Origin: Bacteroidia bacterium
Lineage (GTDB): Bacteria > Bacteroidota > Bacteroidia > Bacteroidales > Azobacteroidaceae
DNA: 23,481 nucleotides
Direction: 5' to 3'
Assembly (NCBI GenBank): GCA_026000155.1
Contig: BNYG01000032.1
Location: 1-23,481 of the forward strand
Shown: in pieces, positions 1-5,066 of the stretch
How positions within the stretch are numbered: position 1 is the stretch's first letter
Layout of the letters: each line of letters opens with the position of its first letter
Translations under genes and position numbers: made by a program
The notes under the pieces: generated by a model
Told to the model about the DNA's origin: nothing
Seen by the model: the letters and a program-made list of their open reading frames with translations, nothing else
The model's database searches: none

Positions 1-236
1 TTATACAATTGTAATTGCACCTGTTTATTGACTCCTTCGGAAAGCATATTATAGAAAAAAGGGAACAGGGTTTGAGAATGAAGCTCCTGTTCTGTTTTAG
101 GCAGTGTAAGACTAACCGCCGGCGCCGCCGGGTCGGTCCGGTAGAGGTCGTCATACCGAAAAATATATTCTCCGGTATCCTGTTTTATGAGTTTTCCGGC
201 CATCCGTTCATTCACATATACATCCGCACTTCTCAT
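1..236 (-). CDS. HipA N-terminal domain protein, partial (split HipA toxin)
   Basis: The frame opens with ATG at 236 and stays open to the window edge (78 codons visible). The product starts MRSADVYVNERMAGKL and continues through YIFRYDD and LHSQTLFPFFYNMLSEGV, the pattern of the N-terminal subdomain of HipA-type Ser/Thr kinases. In Bacteroidota this domain is often a separate short gene followed by the kinase core, so this is probably the middle gene of a split HipBA module whose kinase lies outside the window. Its ATG overlaps the stop codon of the upstream antitoxin gene (ATGA), so the two are translationally coupled. The 3' end is missing, and a full-length HipA fusion cannot be ruled out. 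The identification rests on motif recognition only. Confidence 0.75.
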   Translation of the reverse strand, partial: MRSADVYVNERMAGKLIKQDTGEYIFRYDDLYRTDPAAPAVSLTLPKTEQELHSQTLFPFFYNMLSEGVNKQVQLQLY

Positions 237-439
237 AATTTATTTACATCTTTTATATGCAATACTACGTCCATGCCCAACACATCGGCTATTTTTCGCA
301 AGGTATTGAAAGCCGGATTGCCTTTTCCGGTTTCTATCTGCTTAATAGTACGAAGCCCTATGCCTGAAATATCGGCTAAATCCTGCTGGGTTATTCCCAG
401 TAACGAACGCCTTTCTTTGATAATTTGATGAATTTCCAT
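233..439 (-). CDS. HipB-like XRE-family helix-turn-helix antitoxin
   Basis: This 68-residue protein is almost entirely one XRE/Cro-type helix-turn-helix: IIKERRSLLGITQQDLADISGI, then RTIKQIETGKGNPAFNTLRKIADVLGMDV. The length is usual for the stand-alone HipB-like regulators that precede split HipA genes in Bacteroidota. It should neutralise the HipA-type kinase encoded downstream and repress its own promoter. The downstream HipA N-terminal gene overlaps it by four bases. The promoter lies just upstream and carries the same 11-base sequence on both sides, one copy directly abutting the start codon, which suits autoregulation. The family call is strong; the antitoxin role comes from the neighbour and the family. 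Confidence 0.85.
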   Translation of the reverse strand: MEIHQIIKERRSLLGITQQDLADISGIGLRTIKQIETGKGNPAFNTLRKIADVLGMDVVLHIKDVNKL

Positions 440-450
440 AGTGCAATAAA
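440..450 (-). promoter_or_regulatory. Putative operator, proximal copy (direct repeat)
   Basis: The plus-strand sequence AGTGCAATAAA occurs here and again at 500-510, exactly 60 bases apart. This copy touches the antitoxin start codon and the other sits just upstream of the -33 element, so the pair brackets the promoter. Autoregulatory binding by the HTH protein is an inference. Confidence 0.4.
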
Positions 451-464
451 CTGCCTTTTTTCGA

Positions 465-494
465 CAAATATAGTGATTTTTTATAGAAAAACAA
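465..494 (-). promoter_or_regulatory. Promoter of the hipBA-like operon
   Basis: On the minus strand a Bacteroidota -7 element TATATTTG (472-465) lies about 20 bases downstream of a TTG -33 element (494-492). The expected start of transcription is about 20 bases before the antitoxin ATG at 439. Confidence 0.6.
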
Positions 495-499
495 TAAAA

Positions 500-510
500 A
501 GTGCAATAAA
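500..510 (-). promoter_or_regulatory. Putative operator, distal copy (direct repeat)
   Basis: This is the second copy of AGTGCAATAAA, immediately upstream of the -33 element of the hipBA-like promoter. It is identical to 440-450 over 11 bases and in the same orientation. Confidence 0.4.
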
Positions 511-632
511 ACAGCTAATCCGGGAAAGACGAAATGGAAGGATTGTTCGAGTGATTTATTCAATTAGAGTACAAAAGGTTGACAAGAACCCGTATATTCG
601 ACCTATCAGGCTAAATCGGTTTACTATACTTG

Positions 633-1895
633 TTACTTGTCAACCCGTTTTAATTTCGTATATTGCTTGGCCGGACGCACGTATTTTTCCAATTTGGCAG
701 ACATCCGGTAAAGCATCCGTTTCCGCAATTTGTAGGTTTTGTAATGACGCATAAAACCCAGGTACGAATTAACGGAGGCCAATAAATGATCTTTTTCCTC
801 GTTTGTCAACGGTTTTTTGTCTGTCCCTACCCGTTGATTCGCTTTCTCTATTACTGCATAAAAATTGCCTTTCGTGCGTTTGTCAACGTAAATCCGGTTG
901 GGCAGAATATACGCGCCGACAAATTTTATGCCTTTTGTATAATGTTGTAACGTGATTTTTTTCGGATGCAGAGTCAATCCCAATTCTTCATCTAAAAAAG
1001 CACGGATTTGGGGAAGTAAATTTTTCAAATATTCTTTATCCTCGTGAACGAACACACAATCGTCCACATAACGGGCATAATACTTCATTCCCAAAGTCGA
1101 TTTGATAAAATGATCGAAAAACGTCAAGTAATAATTGGCAAACAATTGGCTGGTCAAATTTCCTATCGGCAAACCACGATTGAAGTCGTTTTTAAAAAGG
1201 CTTTTATTGGCCGGAAGCCCCTCCCATTCTTCCAAAGGACACTTGACATAGCATCCGTCCACGCAATCGTTCATCACAATCTGTTCCATCAATCCAAGCA
1301 ATAAATTTTTATCGCTTCCGTGATAATTGGAAACAAGCAGTTGGTGGAGCATTTTGCAAAGAAGATCTCTTCGGACATTCATGAAAAATCCCTGTATATC
1401 TATTTTCAGTATATAACAATCTTTCGTATAATTTTTGGAACAGGCACGTATGAAACGGCTCACACGTTTCACTCCGAATAAAGTTCCCTTACCTTTCCGG
1501 CAACTGTAACTGTCGTATATAAATTCTTTTTCAAAAAGAGGATCCATTTTGTTGATCAACAAATGGTGTACTACCCGGTCGCGAAAACCGGCGGCAAATA
1601 TCTCACGTTTGACCGGTTTATTGACTATAAATGCCACACTACGCCCAATCCGGTAAGTGCCAGCATTGATTTCGTCACGCAATTGCAATAAATTCTGTTC
1701 ATAGTTGAGTTCAAATTTCAAAGAATTGGACGTATTCCGTTTGTTCTTCCGGCAATCGTAATAAGCCTGGAATATATCTTCCACAGATATTTCCCCGGTT
1801 GGCATCATCGTAGAGACGCGATTAATCGCGTCTCTACAATAATCGCCACCACCATCATTACCGGCAGGTTCAAAATCGATTGTCAATTGTGCCAT
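633..1895 (-). CDS. DGR reverse transcriptase
   Basis: This 420-residue RNA-directed DNA polymerase should copy the TR RNA into cDNA with misincorporation at template adenines, for transfer into VR. Visible RT motifs are FRDRVVHHLL (104-113), SYSCRKGKGT (129-138), LKIDIQGFF with catalytic Asp166 (163-171), GLPIGNLTSQ (241-250) and YVDD (276-279). The IGNLTSQ form of motif 4 is the known hallmark of DGR reverse transcriptases; group II intron RTs have QGxxxSP there. No maturase or endonuclease domain follows, as expected. The gene starts 16 bases after TR, is last in the DGR operon and follows the Avd gene. Residues 20-29 (CRDAINRVST) come from an inserted palindromic repeat. Met30 or Met31 (1808 or 1805) is therefore a plausible alternative start that would leave the repeat in the leader. 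Confidence 0.95.
   Translation of the reverse strand: MAQLTIDFEPAGNDGGGDYCRDAINRVSTMMPTGEISVEDIFQAYYDCRKNKRNTSNSLKFELNYEQNLLQLRDEINAGTYRIGRSVAFIVNKPVKREIFAAGFRDRVVHHLLINKMDPLFEKEFIYDSYSCRKGKGTLFGVKRVSRFIRACSKNYTKDCYILKIDIQGFFMNVRRDLLCKMLHQLLVSNYHGSDKNLLLGLMEQIVMNDCVDGCYVKCPLEEWEGLPANKSLFKNDFNRGLPIGNLTSQLFANYYLTFFDHFIKSTLGMKYYARYVDDCVFVHEDKEYLKNLLPQIRAFLDEELGLTLHPKKITLQHYTKGIKFVGAYILPNRIYVDKRTKGNFYAVIEKANQRVGTDKKPLTNEEKDHLLASVNSYLGFMRHYKTYKLRKRMLYRMSAKLEKYVRPAKQYTKLKRVDK
1810..1837. repeat. REP-like palindrome inside the RT gene
   Basis: This is a perfect 28-base palindrome: GTAGAGACGCGATT followed by its exact reverse complement. The same 28 bases recur at 2800-2827, and degenerate relatives lie at 2879-2906 and 22737-22765. 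It is read in frame in the RT gene and encodes most of RDAINRVST near the N terminus. Confidence 0.85.
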
Positions 1896-1911
1896 AATCT
1901 TTATTCGTTAG

Positions 1912-2047
1912 TAATCTCCTGACGCAACGCACATAGTTGTTATTCGTCTTATTGTTGTTGTTGTTGTAGGTCCCATTATTGAAGTTGAAACGCCATGCGT
2001 TATTCGCATTAGTGTTCTCAGTACTACTCCAATAGTTGTTGGAAGCC
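1912..2047 (-). repeat. DGR template repeat (TR)
   Basis: This 136-base segment lies between the Avd and RT genes, the standard place for a TR, and is read on the minus strand. It aligns with VR (3213-3342) from GGCTTCC at its 5' side to GTCAGGAG(A/G)TTA at its 3' side. Of 130 aligned positions 23 differ, and 21 of these are adenines in TR replaced by C, G or T in VR. TR is rich in AAC and AAT codons, including a run of four AAC, the codon form that DGRs favour because it gives wide amino-acid choice without stop codons. The last ~20 bases are identical in the two copies and would hold the homing initiation site. TR has two more AAC codons than VR. Confidence 0.95.
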
Positions 2048-2251
2048 TGGTAAAATAGCCACTTTATTTTATTCCCGCACGGGTACGCGACCCTTCGGTA
2101 TGGCTGCTTACCGGGCATCCGGCAGCATGATTTACCGGGTTTCCCCGGTGGGCTATCGAGTTTATAATTTATTTGCATCGCTCCGGTAAAGCGTACCATA
2201 CCGGATTCCGGCTGAATATCGTTAGACACGAATAGACAATCCGAGTTTGAT
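2048..2251 (-). ncRNA. Structured leader of the DGR template RNA
   Basis: The 204 bases between the Avd stop and TR hold no convincing gene but several hairpins in the minus-strand RNA. One has stem ACCGGG/CCCGGT closed by a GAAA tetraloop (2149-2134). Others are GGGT-CGCGT-ACCC (2093-2081), overlapping CCCG-TG-CGGG (2083-2074), and a CTGC/GCAG stem around two CCGG blocks (about 2126-2105). In the studied Bordetella phage element, RNA flanking TR is needed for cDNA priming and for RT-Avd binding. I infer a similar role here. The folds were read by eye, not computed. Confidence 0.5.
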
Positions 2252-2599
2252 TTACCTGTTGATAGCGGCTTTTTTCCAGCCTGTCAACTGTTTGCCAATG
2301 GAATCAATACCGCTCCAGACGGAAGCGTGCTGCTGCGAACTGATTAAACGCATATCTACGCATAACCGTAATTGCAGTTTAAGGATTTCGACACAATCCG
2401 ACAAATCCGACAGTACGACCGATTTGTCCCGGGCCGAATTGGCCTTAAAAATATACTGCACCATTTGCATACTGTTCTGTTTCATTTCCTGACCGATGGT
2501 ATATTTATACTCCCGGTTGAAATTCTTAGTCAATTTGAACAAGTTCAATACTAAGCTATAAGTTTCCTTATAAATAGGCAATTCATAATAGAGAGCCAT
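2252..2599 (-). CDS. avd: Avd-type accessory variability determinant (four-helix bundle)
   Basis: This 115-residue protein has no signal peptide and is predicted all-helical. Its sequence follows the four-helix-bundle family of DGR Avd proteins and 23S rRNA intervening-sequence proteins: an aromatic-rich start (YYELPIYKETYSLVLNLFKLTKNF), then YTIGQEMKQNSMQMVQYIFKAN, then VEILKLQLRLCVDMRLIS, then a closing helix ending GKQLTGWKK. In known DGRs Avd forms a positively charged pentamer that binds the RT and the TR-containing RNA and is required for mutagenic homing. The gene starts four bases after the stop of the MutS-like gene and ends about 200 bases before TR, the usual Avd-TR-RT order. The family match is clear, and the position next to TR makes Avd the preferred reading over a ribosomal function. 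Confidence 0.88.
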   Translation of the reverse strand: MALYYELPIYKETYSLVLNLFKLTKNFNREYKYTIGQEMKQNSMQMVQYIFKANSARDKSVVLSDLSDCVEILKLQLRLCVDMRLISSQQHASVWSGIDSIGKQLTGWKKAAINR

Positions 2600-2603
2600 A
2601 ACC

Positions 2604-3125
2604 TTACAGTTTATAATCCATGACAGATTTTTGCAGCTCTGAAATAAATTGCATGCATTCGAGCGGAGTCTTGTCGGCGATCGGAAAAGAACGGATAGCC
2701 ATGGTCCAGTAATTTTGCTGAATCTGTGTCATTTCCCGCTCTCTATCCAATTTTTTCGAAGGAATCGTCAAGGAGGTTTGCAATTTCCATTCCCGGACGG
2801 TAGAGACGCGATTAATCGCGTCTCTACCGTCTGACGTTTCTTCCAATTCGATCTCAATGCTTGTTGCCGATTGGTTACGTAGAGACGCAATGCCTTGCGT
2901 TTCTACTGCCTGGATAATTTTAGGAAGTGCAACATCCGGAAAACCGATGGAAATAATTTCCTGATCAATGTTTTTGTAATACCGCAGCCGGGTTTGATAT
3001 GCCTTGATGTGTTGTACAAACAGGTAAGCGCTATTTTCGTACGCTTTCCAAAAACTGCCTTCCTTGTAAAGGTGAATATGACTGATATTCCCTTCTTCGA
3101 TAAAAAATATGCCTGATATGTCCAT
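2604..3125 (-). CDS. MutS-like DGR accessory protein (putative)
   Basis: This 173-residue cytosolic protein lies between the target gene and avd. Residues 7-72 resemble domain I (mismatch recognition) of MutS: LYKEGSFWKAYENSAYLF corresponds to the MutS pattern with GDFYE...F..DA, and IGFPDVALPKII to the GvPyh..~yl..l stretch. The C-terminal KTPLECMQFISELQKS resembles the LSPREAL..LYELK tail of MutS. There is no ATPase domain, so it could at most bind nucleic acid or block repair. MutS-like accessory genes have been reported in DGR surveys, but this assignment is by eye and remote. Residues 74-83 and 100-109 are encoded by inserted palindromic repeats, so about a tenth of the protein is repeat-derived. 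It is probably translated in one operon with avd (4-base gap). Confidence 0.6.
   Translation of the reverse strand: MDISGIFFIEEGNISHIHLYKEGSFWKAYENSAYLFVQHIKAYQTRLRYYKNIDQEIISIGFPDVALPKIIQAVETQGIASLRNQSATSIEIELEETSDGRDAINRVSTVREWKLQTSLTIPSKKLDREREMTQIQQNYWTMAIRSFPIADKTPLECMQFISELQKSVMDYKL
2796..2831. repeat. REP-like palindrome inside the MutS-like gene
   Basis: The core 2800-2827 is identical to the 28-base palindrome at 1810-1837, and symmetry extends four bases further on each side, giving a perfect 36-base palindrome. It is read in frame and supplies GRDAINRVST (residues 100-109). Confidence 0.85.
2879..2906. repeat. Degenerate REP-like palindrome in the MutS-like gene
   Basis: Same outer arms as the other copies (GTAGAGACGC...GCGTTTCTAC) with a different centre (AATGCCTT) and imperfect pairing. 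It is read in frame and encodes VETQGIASLR (residues 74-83). It is the second element in the same 522-base gene. Confidence 0.7.
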
Positions 3126-3158
3126 TTTAGCCTGAATTTAATGATAATTTTTAAAATT

Positions 3159-3178
3159 TACCCCCCTTACGGGGGGTA
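3159..3178 (-). other. GC-rich hairpin downstream of VR (possible homing cruciform or attenuator)
   Basis: This is a perfect 8-bp stem, TACCCCCC/GGGGGGTA, with a 4-base loop that reads GTAA on the minus strand (a GNRA-type loop). It lies 34 bases past the end of VR and is absent downstream of TR. The Bordetella phage DGR needs a hairpin of 8 bp with a 4-base GAAA loop just after VR for efficient homing, so the geometry fits. Only an A/T-mixed tract follows, so a terminator or attenuator between target and RT genes is the second reading. Confidence 0.6.
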
Positions 3179-3181
3179 CTG

Positions 3182-3202
3182 AACTTTTAATTGTTAAAAG
3201 TT
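3182..3202 (-). other. AT-rich hairpin just after the target stop codon
   Basis: This is a perfect 9-bp stem, AACTTTTAA/TTAAAAGTT, with loop TTG, starting 10 bases past the end of VR. It directly precedes the GC-rich hairpin at 3159-3178, so VR is followed by a tandem pair of stems. Confidence 0.5.
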
Positions 3203-3209
3203 AAATTGT

Positions 3210-4097
3210 TTATAACCTCCTGACGCAACGCACATAGGTGGTACCCGGCTTAGGGATGGTGTAGGTCCCACCATTGAAGCCGAAAAGCCATGCGGTACCC
3301 CCATTAGTGACCTCAGTACTACTCCAATAGCTGGTGGAAGCCATAGCCCTCGTGTAAGTTACCATTGCACCGTTATTCACCAAATTATAGAACGATAAAT
3401 GATCACCACCATTGGCGCCCAAAGCATTATAAATAGCTTGCAATTCACGGGCATTCGGAAGATACCAACCACCAGCCGGGTCACCATCTGCAAATTCACC
3501 GGTCGCACATTTATTTACAGCATCTGCCCAATTAGCAGAAGAACTTCCATCTTGTTTGTAAACACACAAATAAACACCGTTATTAACGACATCGTTATCG
3601 GTAAGAGCAGCAGAAAAATTAGGCAACGAAGTATGATCCGCTCCGGTTGCAGCATCTGTAATACCTACGGCTACATCACCCGAAGTGCCGTTAGCGTAAT
3701 CAAAGGCCCCGATAAAAATCACCGAACCGTCACAACCGATACCGTCATAATCAGGACGATCGAAACCGCCAATGTAACTACTACTGCCCTTCACTGCACT
3801 CCATTTAACACCATCCCATACGTAAGCCCCTTGAGCAAACGTACCGGCTACATTATAAACCATGGTACCTTTGTCCGGTTTTTTGCCTTCTTCCAACGGA
3901 GAACCCAAACTAATCAACGTTACACGGGGCAATGCAACCCCCAATTTACCATTGGTGGAAGCATCCACTGCATTCAAATCCAAAATAGCAGCCGGATTGG
4001 GACCTGTTTCTCCGCCAATACGTACTTGTGCGTTCACACTTGCCGCACCCAAAACGATGAGTGTCAGCATCAAAAAAATCATTTTTTTCATTTTCAT
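3210..4097 (-). CDS. DGR target protein, secreted, with C-type-lectin-like variable C terminus
   Basis: This 295-residue exported protein has a signal peptide with likely cleavage after Ala23 (SVNA|Q). The middle region resembles cell-surface proteins of Bacteroidota (NPAAILDLN, GKLGVALPRV, GAYVWDGVKW). The C-terminal part has the DUF1566/formylglycine-enzyme-like layout GGWYLPNARELQAIYNAL (209-226), YWSSTE (257-262), AW.F.F (269-274) and YVRCVRRL (288-295), a C-type-lectin fold commonly used as a DGR scaffold. Residues 253-295 are VR. Fourteen codons (255, 256, 263, 267, 268, 273, 276, 280-282 and 284-287) differ from TR at adenine sites, and the conserved residues between them form the scaffold. 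It probably displays a diversified binding surface outside the cell; the ligand is unknown. It is first in the DGR operon. Start at 4097 (MKMKKM); Met3 at 4091 is also possible. Confidence 0.92.
   Translation of the reverse strand: MKMKKMIFLMLTLIVLGAASVNAQVRIGGETGPNPAAILDLNAVDASTNGKLGVALPRVTLISLGSPLEEGKKPDKGTMVYNVAGTFAQGAYVWDGVKWSAVKGSSSYIGGFDRPDYDGIGCDGSVIFIGAFDYANGTSGDVAVGITDAATGADHTSLPNFSAALTDNDVVNNGVYLCVYKQDGSSSANWADAVNKCATGEFADGDPAGGWYLPNARELQAIYNALGANGGDHLSFYNLVNNGAMVTYTRAMASTSYWSSTEVTNGGTAWLFGFNGGTYTIPKPGTTYVRCVRRL
3213..3342 (-). repeat. DGR variable repeat (VR)
   Basis: These 130 bases form the 3' end of the target gene, ending with its last sense codon. It pairs with TR at 1912-2047. 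Differences are adenine-directed: AAC to ACC, AGC, GTC, GGC and ATC; AAT to GGT and CCT; ACG to CCG. Two differences are not at adenines (forward 3286 and 3301), and VR lacks six bases of the TR AAC run. The shared 3' block TATGTGCGTTGCGTCAGGAG is the likely initiation-of-homing sequence. Confidence 0.95.
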
Positions 4098-4634
4098 TTT
4101 TTTAAATTAATATATATTTTGCTCCGAAGAGCCGTTAATTCGCACGGAAACAAAACCGGAAAAAGGCAGGAAATCATCCCATTTCTTTAGAGAAAAAAAG
4201 AATGAAAATGATTTTATAAGTAAAAAAAAACGAAACGCTCCCGCCTCTTCCGATTACTGTATTCTTTTGTGTTATAATATGTTAAATCAAAAATAACATA
4301 GTATTCATGCTTAATAATTTAAATGTCAAGTCACTTCTTAAGTGACAGTAAAGTTTTGCCGATTTGCTGATAAAATATTGAATTCAGCGTAAAAGCATAC
4401 CACAAGAGAAAGGTAAAACAGGATATAGGTTTGTTGTAATGAGGGTTTTTAAAGAATAAGAAAATAACAATAATATCATCAACTGATGACAAAACTGTCA
4501 AAATTTTATATTACGAATGTCTTGGTTTCAGCAAAGCTGTATCCCTTTCGCTTAAAATATTTAAAACTTAAAAAGGCGGAGATAAGCATTTTAATGACAA
4601 TTTGGCAAAAAAAAACCGGCACTTAAGAAGTGTC
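4098..4634. other. Gene-free AT-rich spacer between the DGR and the IS
   Basis: No convincing gene is seen on either strand. Contents are the candidate DGR promoter and long leader, and two near-identical quasi-palindromes near the right half: GTCACTT-CTT-AAGTGAC at 4330-4346 and CACTT-AAG-AAGTG at 4620-4632. They are inverted relative to each other (20 of 24 bases match, 4325-4348 versus 4616-4639) and enclose about 270 bases of very AT-rich DNA without recognisable content. Confidence 0.5.
4288..4295 (-). promoter_or_regulatory. Candidate promoter (-7) of the DGR operon
   Basis: On the minus strand TATTTTTG matches the Bacteroidota -7 consensus TAnnTTTG, about 190 bases upstream of the target gene. 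No clear -33 element was seen. A small GCTC-TTCG-GAGC hairpin (4132-4121) lies in the inferred 5' leader. Confidence 0.35.
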
Positions 4635-4685
4635 TTGTCCTGAAATAGCTTTACAAAAAAATAATAACAAAAAAACAGTAAAGTT

Positions 4686-5066
4686 ATGGTAAATAGAGAG
4701 AGAAAATTTTACTCTGATGAGTTTAAAGAGCGAGTATTAACCGCCTATCACAACAGCGATGAGTCGGTGTCCAAGATAGCATTACGTTTTCATGTAAACC
4801 GTGATACTGTCGGCAGTTGGGTTTATCGAGGGAAGGCGGTTGGGGTTCCAAAGAAAAGCGTTAAATTTGTACCGCCAGATACAAATTTAATGAAGAAAGA
4901 GAAGTTGTCGCCGGAACTGATGGAAATCAGAATCAGGGAACTGGAACGAGCGTTAGAAACGGAAAAAATGCGCAGTCAATGTTTAGACAAGATGATAGAG
5001 ATTGCGGAACGGGAATTGAAAATCGACATCAGAAAAAAATCTGGTGCCAGACAGTCCTTGAGGTAA
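4686..5066 (+). CDS. IS3-family transposase OrfA
   Basis: This 126-residue DNA-binding subunit starts MVNRERKFYSDEFKERVLTA. Its N-terminal helix-turn-helix of the HTH_Tnp_1/homeodomain-like type covers about residues 6-50 (SVSKIALRFHVNRDTVGSWVY). A helical leucine-zipper-like region follows (about 75-115, MEIRIRELERALETEKMRSQ), used by this family to multimerise. Near its 3' end is the heptamer A-AAA-AAA at 5033-5039, in the exact phase for a -1 shift (codons AGA AAA AAA TCT), which moves ribosomes into the frame of the catalytic subunit. Translation without the shift stops at 5066. It should bind the element ends and regulate transposition. Confidence 0.9.
   Translation: MVNRERKFYSDEFKERVLTAYHNSDESVSKIALRFHVNRDTVGSWVYRGKAVGVPKKSVKFVPPDTNLMKKEKLSPELMEIRIRELERALETEKMRSQCLDKMIEIAERELKIDIRKKSGARQSLR

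Noticed and set aside
633..1895. Reading the RT as a group II intron maturase or retron RT.
   Set aside because: Motif 4 is IGNLTSQ, there is no maturase/endonuclease domain, and TR, VR and Avd are all adjacent. The DGR reading explains everything.
1870..2229. A 119-codon minus-strand open frame running through TR, whose end reads like the target protein (NYWSSTE...YVRCVRRL).
   Set aside because: The similarity is explained by TR being the template for VR. The upstream half is structured RNA-like sequence, there is no signal peptide, and the frame overlaps the RT start. I treat it as non-coding.
2252..2599. Reading the four-helix protein as a 23S rRNA intervening-sequence protein.
   Set aside because: Same fold family, but no rRNA is near, and the position directly before TR and a DGR RT indicates Avd.
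1810..2906. CRISPR-like array from the repeated palindromes.
   Set aside because: The copies are few, irregularly spaced and inside coding genes, with no spacers of uniform length and no cas genes.
4324..4346. Left end of the IS placed at the upstream quasi-palindrome TGTCAAGTCACTTC.
   Set aside because: The right end has no matching inverted sequence. The motif at 4635 matches the right end at 6165 and gives a 3-bp flanking duplication.
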